Source: Chromera velia (lineage: Eukaryota; Sar; Chromeraceae). From it: a DNA stretch of 21,194 nucleotides. This document shows positions 1 through 9,525 of this stretch, in pieces. Positions within the stretch are counted from its first letter, which is position 1, and every line of letters begins with the position of its first letter. The notes beneath the pieces were generated by a model, which did no database searches, was not told the DNA's origin, and was given only the letters and a program-made list of their open reading frames with translations. The stretch covers positions 1 through 21,194 of the forward strand of contig JAHBMJ010002224.1 of assembly GCA_018398765.1 (NCBI GenBank), written 5' to 3'. A program made the translations under genes and the position numbers.

Positions 1-56
1 AACATAACCACTTCCCTCTTCAAGAAACTCTTACATCTACGGAAACAAAAGCCAAC

Positions 57-407
57 ATGTTCGCAAACAACGGTCCCAGCACCTACCCTACCCCGTACCC
101 TGACTATCCGAACCAGATGCCGATCCCACACTCCTTCTCCTCCCAAGCCAAAGCACATATCCAAGCCGCTATGAACACAGATACCCAGACTGAAGAAGGA
201 GCCGCAGCATGGAGAGAGAACCTCTCAGAGGTCACCACACCAACCATAACGACAAAAAGCGAGACCGAGAAAGAGGAGACTCACCGATACAACCCTTTCG
301 CCCCACAGTCTCCCCATCAAGTCTTCCAGCAACCTGATATCAACCCTGACGTGCTCTCGCATGTCATCAAGCAGGAAGATGTCAAACAGGAGGAAGAGGC
401 GGCCTAG
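57..407 (+). CDS. Interrupted P/E/T-rich ORF, unknown function
   Basis: I do not recognise this protein. The 116-aa frame starts MFANNGPSTYPTPYPDY and is rich in Pro, Thr, Gln and Glu, ending in an acidic lysine-rich stretch (KQEDVKQEEEAA). The frame is open upstream of the ATG to base 3, so this may be the tail of a longer protein cut by the window edge. The TAG at 405-407 is followed in the same frame by 58 more sense codons (basic, KKAKRVIKGRER...) up to TGA at 582-584. That suggests a nonsense mutation in an older, longer frame, or read-through. It could be the 3' end of a retroelement ORF, but no reverse transcriptase, integrase or zinc-knuckle motif is visible. A real coding origin is moderately likely; an intact gene is less so. 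Confidence 0.4.
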   Translation: MFANNGPSTYPTPYPDYPNQMPIPHSFSSQAKAHIQAAMNTDTQTEEGAAAWRENLSEVTTPTITTKSETEKEETHRYNPFAPQSPHQVFQQPDINPDVLSHVIKQEDVKQEEEAA

Positions 408-584
408 AAAAAAGCAAAGAGAGTAATCAAGGGAAGAGAAAGACTCGTGGAGAGCATCGAGGGCAAAGTTCAGAGGAGGAAGAACCCCGCGTACAGATGC
501 ATCCGATACCCAGTGGACTCTCAAACCTGGGCGGTGACCAAGGTGAAGGTCACGATGGAGAGAATTGGGCGCGCCGGACAGTGA

Positions 585-1325
585 ATTTTTTTTTTCCCTC
601 GCGGTCGCGCGATCTCGAGTGCTTTGCGGGGCCGCGCGCGCTCATAATTAAGGTGTTGCAATGATGCATGTATGCGTTGCGATGAGGTACGATGAAACAT
701 GCGTCGCGATGTTGCTCTGAGTGTTGCTCTGTGATGATGTGCTGCGATGCTCCGGCGGTGCGTGGATCGTTGATTGGATTAAATGTGCGGCTTCCCTCAT
801 GATTTAGCTCAATCTATCCGTTCGATGAGTCTGTGAAGTCTACGTGTCAGTGCGTGAATTGTATATGGTGTGTGCATGCGCATAACCAATGTGCAAGAGT
901 GTCTATGAGTACGTTACGATATTACTACATGCATGCGGTGCTGAAAAAAAAAAAAGAATGGTCATAAGAACACACGATCTGAAACAGTCCTTGAAGTACA
1001 AAAAAAAAAAAAAGAAAAAAAAAAGAAAAAGAAAAGAGAAAAGAGAAAAAAAAAACACAACCTTAAGAATCGGTGAAGCATCAGGAATGTTAAATTTTTT
1101 TTTTTTTTTTAACGACCATACTAAACTGTATATAGTATTAATTACCTAGAAAGGAGCGAATGCTATGAATGCTATGCAATTACATCATGTATGAATCGAG
1201 CGTGGAATCTCGATCTTAGAAAGGGGCGAATGCTATGCGCTATCAAAGCGTGACTAGAAAGAAAATGAGAATTAAATAAATTGACTTAATCGAAAATAGT
1301 GCTAAGCAAAAGAGAATGGTGTGTG
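585..1325. other. Non-coding region with poly-A/T tracts and short repeats
   Basis: No convincing gene here. From 655 to 760 the sequence is dominated by repeated GCGATG and GTTGCTCTG words. A-rich tracts lie at about 944-1056 and a poly-T run at about 1095-1110. A 21-base word (TAGAAAGGAGCGAATGCTATG) at 1147-1167 recurs with one change at 1217-1237. ORFs in the A-rich part are low-complexity Lys/Arg artefacts. Confidence 0.5.
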
Positions 1326-1412
1326 TCGCTTACGTTCATGACCTAGTAGTTAATATACAACATTAACAAACAGAAGATCATAGGTTCAATCCTCGCTACC
1401 TGCCTTTTTAAG
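1326..1412 (+). repeat. tRNA-like / SINE-like relic
   Basis: A perfect B-box-like word GGTTCAATCC at 1383-1392 is preceded about 35 bases upstream by a weak A-box-like stretch around TGACCTAGTAGTTA. That is the spacing of an internal pol III promoter. The acceptor and T stems do not pair well and no clean anticodon arm forms, so this is not a functional tRNA. A tRNA-derived SINE fragment is the best reading; chance is possible. Confidence 0.3.
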
Positions 1413-2075
1413 GATCAACAAGAAAAGAGACGGGACGTTAACGTCCTGTACTATACAGATTTTGGCCTGTCGCATTTCGATCGAAATCACATGAAAGACT
1501 TCCGAAAGACTTTCTGGAAGACTACTATGAAATCAGATTGATCACTGAATCGCAAGAAAGCTCCATGCTCCTGACATCGATCGAGTCTGTCACTAAGGAT
1601 CGACCTGAATCGCCCTAGCGACATCAAGCCCTGAAGACCCTTGAACCTCTGCAAGCACTTACTAGCGCCAACCCCTCTAAGTAGGCCTTAACAGTAAAAT
1701 GTTCAAAAAACTTTAAGACGAATTCATCTAGAAATAAACTTACAAAAGTTTTGAAGAAGACTAGGAAGAAGAACAATTGCGTTAAAAAAGAGTAAAAAAC
1801 CAGTAAAAAACTTTAAAAAGGAAAAAAAAAGAAACCGGACTTATAACTAGTAAGTAAGCAGGCAACTATAGCCAACTATACAAACAACTTGAAGCAACTT
1901 TTTCGAAGAAAGCGGCATGCTAGGCGGCGCGCGGCGGTAGAATAGAAAGAACCAGCCTAAAATATGTTGAGTGACCTGAGTCTGAACAAAAAAAAAAAAA
2001 ATTAAAAAAAAAGAAGAAGCTACAAAAGAAATGACTTGGACGAGAAAGGAAAAGAATGAATGAAGGAAAAAAAAG
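1413..2075. other. Non-coding region, no gene seen
   Basis: AT-rich sequence with many GAAA/AAGACT words and no credible reading frame. A perfect 14-base palindrome (GGACGTTAACGTCC) lies at 1433-1446. I see no exon-like stretch with splice signals. Confidence 0.5.
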
Positions 2076-2085
2076 ATGGATGAAA

Positions 2086-2086
2086 T

Positions 2087-2139
<53 letters not shown>

Positions 2140-2281
2140 GAGAGAGAAACAGAGAGAGAAACAGAAAGAAAGAAAGAAAGAAAGAAAGAAAAAAAGAAAG
2201 AAAGAACGAAAGAAAGGAACAGAGAGAGAGAAAGGGGGGGGGGGAGAGAGAGAGAGCAAGAAAGAGCGGGAGAAAGAACGA

Positions 2282-2357
<76 letters not shown>

Positions 2358-2401
2358 GAGAAAGAGAGAAAGAAAAACAGAGTAAAAAAGAAAAAGGGAG
2401 A

Positions 2402-2443
<42 letters not shown>

Positions 2444-2467
2444 AAGAGGAAGAACGAAAAACAGAGG
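2086..2467. repeat. Compound GA / GAAA microsatellite
   Basis: About 380 bases of purine-only repeat on the plus strand: (GA)n, then mixed GAAA/GAAC units, an 11-base poly-G run near 2236, a long (GAAA)n block at about 2272-2365, and (GA)n again. It produces long Arg/Lys/Glu ORFs on the plus strand and Ser/Leu/Phe ORFs on the minus strand, which are artefacts. Homopurine tracts of this length can form triplex DNA. Confidence 0.95.
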
Positions 2468-3097
2468 GAAAGAATAAAGAAGAGAGAGGGAAACCAAGAA
2501 AGAGCACGAGAAAAAACCGAAGGTAAGACAGCTGTGGAAAAGTGAAGGAAGATGGAGCACACATGGAACGAGGAAGCGAAAGTGAAAAACAGGATCACAC
2601 AAAAACATGCAAGGAAAGGAGGGCGCTGCTGCATGATCAAGCAAGCAAGAAGAGAAAGACGCAATACTCAGTCACCAGCAAATTCACCCATTGACACATC
2701 AATTAATGTATAGAAACTCTGGGACAGGAATCAATCTTTCCAGAATTCCCATCAGAGTTTCCATTATTTCGTTCTTTCTGCCTTCCCATTCAACAGTCTG
2801 AAGTCAACCCACCCTAGCTTATGACTGGCGGGTTTCCATCCCTCGCACCTTGACCCCGTCTTCCGACAAACCCCTCCTGTATGCACAGAGCATGCATCCA
2901 CACAACGGCCCTGCGTGCCCCCCTGGCAGGTTCTATACTGACACCGCTGGACGAGAAATCACCTATGGAATCCCTGCCCCCTCTCTATTCGCTCGATTCA
3001 TCCGTCGCAAAACGACGCCTATTTGCAGAGCAACTCAGATCCTTCAAAAGAATCAGTCAACTCTGCAAGGGAAGTCCATCGAACGAGGCAGGTAGAT
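2468..3097. other. Non-coding; probable 3' flank of the minus-strand gene
   Basis: No supported gene. It includes the region downstream of the stop codon of the minus-strand gene that ends at 3098, so part of it is probably the 3' UTR of that gene. Plus-strand ORFs crossing 2850-3585 lie opposite the minus-strand CDS and lack its coherent composition. Confidence 0.5.
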
Positions 3098-3649
3098 CTA
3101 TTCTCCCCTGTAGAAGTAATACCCCAGATACGCCATCCAGAGGAGAGGCGTCGTGTAGAGAATGTAGTCGCTGCGGGGGTTCTCGAGGAGCCTCACGAAC
3201 CTGCGGTACTGCCTCTCCTTCCAAGGCAGCACACGTTCTTCCTCCTCTACCAATGGCGGTTCCAACTCACGAAGCTGTTGTCTCAACGGCCTGGAGAAAT
3301 TGTCTTTGTAGTCCTCCCGGAACCAGTGGGAAGCAAGAGGGGAACGTTCGCTCTCGAATGGCAGGTGATTTGGAGTCTGCTCTCTCCAGAAAGTGCGGTC
3401 CCAGAACGGAGGTGCCTGTGGCTGTGAAGTTTCTCCTGAAACTGATCGTGTTTGTGGCGCTGTCTGCTGGTAGACGGGCTGTGCGTAAGTGTACGGCTGT
3501 TGCACTGCGGCAGGATACTGGGTCTGGGGATACGAGTAGCCAGCGTACTGTGAGGCGTATGTCTGCCCTCCCTGCAGCTGGCTAGCATCACCGTATGCGT
3601 ATGTGTAGGTGGGGTATTGGACGGCCGGTGCAGCCCCGTAGTAAGCCAT
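3098..3649 (-). CDS. 183-aa Tyr/Gln-rich protein with hydrophobic C-terminus
   Basis: A complete single-exon frame starts MAYYGAAPAVQY and ends YYFYRGE, stop TAG at 3100-3098. Residues 1-75 are low-complexity, rich in Tyr, Gln, Pro, Ala and Thr. Residues 80-160 look folded, with Trp and charged residues (FWDRTFWREQ, LPWKERQYRRF). Residues 160-180 (YILYTTPLLWMAYLGYYFY) are hydrophobic enough for one C-terminal membrane segment, suggesting a tail-anchored or small organellar inner-membrane protein. The start context AAGATGG is favourable. A CT/CA repeat (3738-3774) lies about 90 bp upstream. The gene is divergent from the F-box gene starting at 4251. I do not recognise the family; a lineage-specific organellar subunit is possible but unproven. 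The balanced composition over 552 bases supports real coding. Confidence 0.7.
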   Translation of the reverse strand: MAYYGAAPAVQYPTYTYAYGDASQLQGGQTYASQYAGYSYPQTQYPAAVQQPYTYAQPVYQQTAPQTRSVSGETSQPQAPPFWDRTFWREQTPNHLPFESERSPLASHWFREDYKDNFSRPLRQQLRELEPPLVEEEERVLPWKERQYRRFVRLLENPRSDYILYTTPLLWMAYLGYYFYRGE

Positions 3650-4250
3650 CTTCTTTTGTAGGGCTTTGTTCGGGTCAGCAACAACACACGAGCAAGACAG
3701 GCAACGGTTCTGAACGAAGGACAGACGGTCTGTCGATGTGCCTCTCTCTCTCTCTCTCAGTCACACACACACAATTTTGCGCTTGCTGCTGAGATCTCCA
3801 AATACGAAGAGTAGTGCAATGTGACGGCCGATCGCGAACTCCGCAGCAATGGCAGGAACGACCTTTGATCGCGACGTACCGCTAGCTTTCTAACAAAAGG
3901 TCAGACTATGGTCAGACTTGATTATGTCTCTGCATGCATCCCATGTTGTCGGGGGCGGCGCGCGGACCGGCACCATGCAGACCCGGGGCGCGCCGCCGCA
4001 TCTGACCAAAAGTTCATGAAAGTTCAGTCGGGAACACTTCGATCTGACCTTGAAAGCTCAGACAAGTTTCGCATTAGCCCATCGTTCTCTTGTTCAATGA
4101 ACTGCACCAGCACTAGCTTCGTCTGACGATTGACTGAATCCTGGTCTAGCCCTAGCTGTCAATCAGCTTCCCACCTCGGAGCTCCCTTCTCAGACGCCCT
4201 GAATTCTTTTTCCCGGCTCCCCCTTCTCATCTGCCGTGAATCTGCAAGAC
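3650..4250. promoter_or_regulatory. Divergent intergenic region with paired motifs
   Basis: This 600-bp gap separates two head-to-head genes, so it should hold both promoters. The octamer GGTCAGAC occurs at 3899-3906 and 3910-3917, and its inverted core TCTGACC at 4001-4007 and 4043-4049. Between the two pairs is a perfect 10-bp inverted repeat, GGCGGCGCGC (3954-3963) and GCGCGCCGCC (3988-3997). No TATA box is obvious. Regulatory function is inferred from position and symmetry only. Confidence 0.4.
3738..3774. repeat. CT then CA dinucleotide repeat
   Basis: (CT)n runs directly into (CA)n about 90 bp upstream of the minus-strand start codon. On the transcribed strand of that gene it would read as TG then GA repeats in the promoter or 5' UTR. 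Confidence 0.8.
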
Positions 4251-6910
4251 ATGAACGCGGAAGAGAAGGTGTGGCCACAGCCTGTGGCGCCAGAGGGAGA
4301 AGGGGTTGAAGGAGAAGAGGAAAACGGAGGGCCGCTCAATCTTCCCCAGCGTTGCCTCGATATCATAGTCTCCAACGTGTCTTTCCTGGACTACGGTCAG
4401 TATACACTGTTGTTCGCTGTCCTATCCTATCTTCTTCTCTGCTCTCTTGTTTTTACACACGCCTTCCTCCTGTACATCTGCTGACTCCCTGCAGTGTCGA
4501 GCTGGAGGGCTGTAGCCAGGTGAGCATACTGGGGTCGTGGAAACCGGTGTAGCAATGCAGCCATGGACGCTCCTCCTCCGACTCTCCCCGCCAAACGCTC
4601 ATCCGCTACCCCGCCGGTCGTTCAGATGACTCCCCAGAGAAGCGTTCATGCCCCCGTGATGCGTGTTTATGTGCGTGTGCGTGCAGGCACTATTCGTTGG
4701 ATTGGTACAGAGAGCACTGCAGAAAAGTGACCATCGTGCCTGACGATGCCCCGACGATCACGAAGGCCTTCTCGGTGGCTGAGAGGAGGGAAGGGGTGGT
4801 CCTGATCCGGCCGGGGCGGTACGTGGAGTGTGTCCGTGTGACCCGTCCAGTGGTGCTGGTGGGTTGGGGGCCTCGGAAGCAGGTGATCGTGGACGCACCC
4901 GGATGGGATTCCGCACTCGTGTTTGCGGGACTGGGACTCGAAAAATGCATGGGTGAGTTGGTCGGGTCTAGTGGTTGGTTGTTTCCCTCTCTACCTTTTC
5001 CGTTCACTTTGTGGTTGTTTATCTGTTTGTTTGTTTGTTTGTTTGTTTGTTTGTTTGTTTGTTTGTTTGTTTGTTTGTGTGCCTGTGTCTGTCTGTGTGT
5101 GCGTGTGTGTGCGCGTGCGTATGAGTTTGTTTGTTTGAGGCTGCGCAGGAGGAGGAGGGAATCATTCGGATGGGATACGAATTTGGACAGTCGTGCATGC
5201 GCATCTGGGGCGTCTGAAATTTGTCGACAATGTATGACTATCTCTCTCAAACGCACAAGGAAAAGGTGACCTCTCGTCTTTGGAATGCACGGATTGCACG
5301 TGTGAAAGTTTGATTTGTTGTTTGTGTGAGCAGAACGCGCGACCGACGGTTTCATGCGTCTGTTTCTTCTGCCTGATGCAGACACAGGGGAACGTGCGAC
5401 GATCCGCAATCTGTACTTCCGGTGCCGCAACGATCAAAACAATTACCCAGTCCGCATTGTGCGAGGGCAGCCGACGATCTCGTCGTGCAACATTGAGGGC
5501 GGAGTCTGGGTGGCAGGGAACCAGACAGACCCTCTCATTAGACGGTGTACCATCTTCAACTCCCGAGCCTGTGGGGTGAGTCGGTCAGGAGAAATGGAGG
5601 GACGGAGGAAGGGAGCTGAAAGACTAGCTAGTTGCAGAGGGGGGGCGTGAGGACAAGAGGAACATAAATGTGTTTCTCAAGGGTTCCAAGGGTCTCTCTC
5701 TCCACCTCTGGGTTTGTCTCTCCCATTCTTTCTAGATCCACCTTCACTCCTCTCTCTGCTCTCCCACGATGGGTGGGATGCGTTTCCCGATCCCTCCCCT
5801 TTCTCTGCAGCTGCGCATTCTCGACCACTCACAAGCGCAGGTCCTCTCGAATGCCGTGCACTCCAACCGGAGAGAGGGCATCATCGCGGAGAGGGGGGCA
5901 AAGCCGACAATAGAGAGGAATTCGATTTTCGGGAATGGATGTGACGGTCTCCTGATCGGGAGAGAAGTCTGGGAGGAATTTGAAGTCGTCCAGGATGAAC
6001 AGGTCGGTCGTGAATGGGCAGGGCCTCTCACTGCCTTGTTTGGGTGCTTCAGTATGGTCTTTCTCTTAACTAGACTGGCACTTGGCATGTCTGCCTGCCA
6101 TCTCTCTTCCTGTCAACAGAATGCTGTCTTCAGCGCATCTTTCTGTCTCTTTTTCTGCCTTTCCCAATGACCGTAGCGCATGTTTGGTTTGTTCTCTAGG
6201 CAGCTGATGGCCTGAGTACCTATTCTGTGTGTACGTTCGCATGCACGAAGTATGGTAATGCTGCTTTCTGAATTCTTTCTCCCTGCGTCCTTCCCTTCCT
6301 TCCTTCCTTCCTTCCTTCCTTCCTTCTGCAGGACGACGGACAATGGATTCCCATCGACAGCCGGTCCGTCCGTCCATCACCGAGAGAGAGAGAGAGATTC
6401 GGCTTTTGGTTATTTGTTTCTGTTTGTGCACATGGATGGACAGAGGGGGGTCGGATGGACTGGAAATAGACGGAAATTAAGGAGCAGTGCCGAAAAAAAG
6501 AGAGATTCAACAGTAGAAGAAAGAAGAAGAGGCAGCTCTCGATCTTCCTTAGCAGCTTCTCTTTCGATTTCTCCTCTGTCTGTTTGAAATTTGCCGCTCT
6601 GGGTTGCCCCTACTTTATGGATGAAAAAGCTGTAGAGTACTACATTCCTTGGGCTCTCTCTCTCTCCTTTTTTGTTTGGATGTCAAAATGAGGCTGTGTA
6701 TTTCGTGTGTTTTTGGAAAATTACCAGTTTTTGTCTGCTTCTCATAGTTGCCTTCTTTTTTCTTTTTTCCTCTCTCTCCCTTCCACGCAGCTTTGCTGAA
6801 GACCCCGAGATCCAGAAGGGGGAGGACCTCTTCGAATTCCAAGACTCTGCGTGTCCGGTGATTCGGGAAAATGAGGTGGGCAGCCGTGCGTACGTCTCTC
6901 TCTCTCTCTC

Positions 6911-6949
<39 letters not shown>

Positions 6950-6952
6950 GTA

Positions 6953-6992
<40 letters not shown>

Positions 6993-7111
6993 TGTGCGTA
7001 TGTGTGTGTGTGTGTGTGTGTGTGCATGTATGTATGTATGTGTGTATGTCTGTATGTATGTATGTATGTGTGTGTGTGTGTATATGTGTGTATGTGTGTG
7101 TGCGTGTGTGC

Positions 7112-7151
<40 letters not shown>

Positions 7152-7749
7152 CTCTGTGTGTGACTCTGTGTGTGTGTGTGTGTGCGTGCCCAAGTGTCTC
7201 TGCGCTTCTTCGCGGCAAAGAAAGGACTGTTTAGGTTGAGGGGCTCGCAGGCTTGCTCGTGGAGCAGCGAGCGATCAAGGCAGAAAAAGGGAAGGACATA
7301 TGTACACACACACACACACACACACAAAGAGAGAGAGAGAGAAAAGAGAGAGACACCCTGATTTCGAGGGACTTGTTCCGGCAGAAGGAACTGTCTCTTG
7401 TCTCCCTCCGTCGATCCTCGGAGTAGATTGACTGACCGTATGGTATACAAATCTAACGAATGGGCATACTATAATTACGAAGCTGAATGAGGGGTGGACC
7501 AAAATCCGAATTCTGAGGGGTGAAGGAACACATTGGTCGTCGGACTTGATTGAATGAAAAAACATGGGCGGGACTTTGTTTGTTTCGAATTTGCGCATGC
7601 AGGTCGAGCGGAACGGAGGACACGGTGTGCTCGCTCGTGCGGCTGCGTTTCTGATAGAGAACGTTGTCCGTCGGAACATGGGAAACTCGGTGATGGTGGA
7701 GGCGGTTGCGGAACGGCAGGTTTTGATGCGATCGAATTTCTTTGACTGA
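4251..7749 (+). CDS. F-box / right-handed beta-helix protein (8 exons, 361 aa)
   Basis: Exons: 4251-4395, 4495-4519, 4687-4952, 5382-5575, 5811-6002, 6332-6363, 6791-6875, 7603-7749. All introns are GT-AG, phases match at every junction, and the 1086-nt total closes at TGA 7747-7749. Residues 29-65 form an F-box-like segment (LNLPQRCLDIIVSNVSFLDY, then VSSWRAVAR after splicing). Residues 66-361 carry repeated short beta-strand rungs with N/G turns (VVLIRPGRYVECVRV, PTISSCNIEGGVWV, PTIERNSIFGNGCDGLLI, RNGGHGVLARAA), typical of pectin-lyase-like parallel beta-helices. This architecture resembles FBXO10/FBXO11-type proteins, in which the F-box binds SKP1 in an SCF ubiquitin ligase and the helix binds substrate; the C-terminal zinc finger of FBXO11 is absent. 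Donors are GTGAGT-like or GTCNGT-like. ATG 4251 is the first in-frame ATG; upstream in-frame sequence has only GTG. The substrate is unknown. Confidence 0.85.
5023..5138. repeat. (GTTT)n and GT-rich repeat in intron 3
   Basis: About 14 tandem GTTT units (to 5080) grade into GTGT/GCGT-rich sequence. It lies wholly inside the 429-bp third intron of the F-box gene and generates Cys/Leu/Phe/Val artefact ORFs. Confidence 0.9.
6294..6327. repeat. (CCTT)n repeat forming the polypyrimidine tract of intron 5
   Basis: Tandem CCTT units run directly into the acceptor CTTCTGCAG at 6324-6331, just before the 32-nt exon 6. The microsatellite itself therefore serves as the polypyrimidine tract. Confidence 0.85.
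6899..7190. repeat. Long (TG)n microsatellite in intron 7
   Basis: A short CT run, then about 280 bases of nearly pure TG with TATG interruptions, starting some 25 bases after the donor of exon 7 (GTGGGC at 6876). It is inside the 727-bp seventh intron. All His/Thr and Cys/Val ORFs here are artefacts. Confidence 0.95.
7304..7352. repeat. (CA)n followed by (GA)n in intron 7
   Basis: About 12 CA units followed by about 13 purine dinucleotides, roughly 110 bases after the end of the (TG)n block in the same intron. In the pre-mRNA the CA stretch is complementary to the UG stretch. Confidence 0.9.
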
Positions 7750-9525
7750 TCATTGTGGAATTGAATTAAGCTTTTTGTGTGAGAGAATGAATGAGTGCGT
7801 AAGTGAACGAAGAAGATGAACAGCTGGTGCAGTTCGCGTGTGTCTGTCTTTTTGTCTGTTTTTTGTAGTAGTTAAGTAAGTGAGTGAGTGAGTGGAGGTA
7901 GTGGAAGATGGGCGGAGAGGACGGCAGACAGAGTACACTGTAGTATTCGCTGGTCGGACTGCCTGAATGCTCGACGTTGGGCTTTTTGTTCCTGCCTTGC
8001 TCGGCTGTTCACTCTCCTTTTTGGGCCTGTGTGCCGAAGTTGTCAGAGGAGTGGGGGGACAGTAGTTCGATCGAAGGTCGCTGGGTTCATCCCGGCACCC
8101 CCCAAAAAAAGACCAATGCAGGAGTTACATCAATTCTGAGCCTTCCAGTTGGTCGTGGGGTGAGGGCGTTTTTCCTCCTCTTCCCATGACACTGCTTTTG
8201 CAGGTCCGGTTTCTCCGGACTAGCTTATCTTTTTCCTTTTCTCTTCATTGGAGAAATCATCCGTGTGTCTGTATAAATAGGCGAGGTTTGTGCTCCCATT
8301 CCTCTCTCTTCGTGCGTTTCAACACGAACACTTTCCTCTTCTTTTCTGTCTCACTCTATACTGTATTCTATCCTCTGTTCTTCCCTCTATCCACCCGCCA
8401 ACGCCCTTCTCCGCCAGCTTTCTTTCATGAGAGAGAAGGAGAGAGCTCTGCATTCTCTCTCTGTATAGACATCTGCCCTCTCACTTGATTTTTTCAATCT
8501 GTGCGTAGTTTGTCCGTGCGTCGACTGACAGCGTCTGTTCACAGTCGCATGTCTGGCACGCAGATGGGAGAAGGTTAAGAATGTGAAGCCACTGCTGCAG
8601 TCGCTGGAGTGAAATGGGGGTGAATGAACGCATAGGTCCCCTGTGACATATATTGGAAGGCGATGGGACAAAATCGAAAAATGAGTTAAGGGTGAAAGAA
8701 TTAAAAACATGCGGTGCCATGTTTCTCGGCGTGTACAATTAGACAGCAAGGTCATAGACTCTATGGATTTGGAATCCATTCATTTTGCAATGACTTGGGG
8801 TCACATTAGATCAGTAGATGTTTCTATCAGTTTTATGCAGTTTTTATTCAGACTTTGCCAGTGTTATAATCATTGTCATCACCGTAACACCATCAGTTTG
8901 CAATATGTGAATCATAATAATGTGATATCATGATATGGTGATAGTGCTTTAACCACTTCAATTCATTTACTAGTTCAATCACTTCAATATAATCATTGTA
9001 ATTCAATGTGACTTATCTGCATGATTTCATCTGATTCCTATAGGCATTGCTTTTTTTTAAAAAAAAGTAAGCGACCTGACAGGACCTAACCATGAGGAGT
9101 TTTTTTTTTTTAGTATTTTTGGGGATAACAACATGCAGTGATAACACTCAACAAGAGTTGCATCCGTAATAATCTACGCAACATATAAACAATACTTGTG
9201 CAACATCCAAACAACAGTTGTTAAACCTGGCTGAGGGTTGACTCAAAAAAAAAAGTAAAAACCGGGTTTTGGGTTTTTTTTTTTTTAGCCGACGGCTAGT
9301 CTGATTCACGGTTTACACCCTACTATACCGTATATTGTTTGCAACTTTGCATGTGTTTCATCTTCCTTAAGAGGCCTTACACGTTTTCCTATGCAGCTTC
9401 CGATCATCTAGCTGCCACTTTTGCGAGCAGTACCAGACCTTCTCACACCCCCTATAATGGCACAGAGCCTGGGGCTTGACGTTCGTGCCGTAGGAGGCAC
9501 CGCGTTTGGTGTGGTTGTGGCCTAT
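7750..9525. other. Intergenic region without a supported gene
   Basis: 1.8 kb with no coherent coding frame. The first part is the 3' flank of the F-box gene, with GTAAGTGAGTGAGTG short repeats near 7870. From 8830 the sequence turns AT-rich. Poly-T and poly-A tracts lie at 9051-9066, 9100-9111, 9245-9255 and 9276-9287, and GCAACAT-type words recur at 9155-9225. A TATAAATA word sits at 8272, but nothing downstream looks like a gene. I read the region as decayed repeat DNA. Confidence 0.5.
8031..8107 (+). repeat. tRNA-derived SINE-like relic
   Basis: The stretch AAGGTCGCTGGGTTCATCCC followed by GGCACCCCCC and a short A tract resembles the 3' half of a tRNA. GCTGG and CCGGC can form a T-stem with a seven-base loop, and GTGCCG (8031) is complementary to CGGCAC near 8095. 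GTGGGGGGAC upstream could be acceptor-like, but no anticodon arm is present. The A tail is SINE-like. This is a fragment at best, not a functional tRNA. Confidence 0.35.

Noticed and set aside
1847-2664. Long Phe/Ser/Leu and Arg/Lys/Glu ORFs on both strands
   Set aside because: They are translations of the GA/GAAA microsatellite and lack any non-repetitive domain.
2881-3585. 234-aa plus-strand ORF
   Set aside because: It lies opposite the minus-strand 183-aa gene, is broken in composition and has no splice or start support.
6615-7450. His/Thr-rich and Cys/Val-rich ORFs up to 255 aa
   Set aside because: They are translations of the TG/CA repeats inside intron 7 of the F-box gene.
8272-8279. 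TATAAATA box
   Set aside because: A good match to a TATA box, but no supported gene or initiation context follows it.
8750-8812. tRNA-like anticodon arm (ATGGA stem, TTTGGAA loop, TCCAT stem)
   Set aside because: The arm pairs perfectly and its loop would carry a UGG anticodon, but no T arm with TTCRA or pairing acceptor stem is present nearby.
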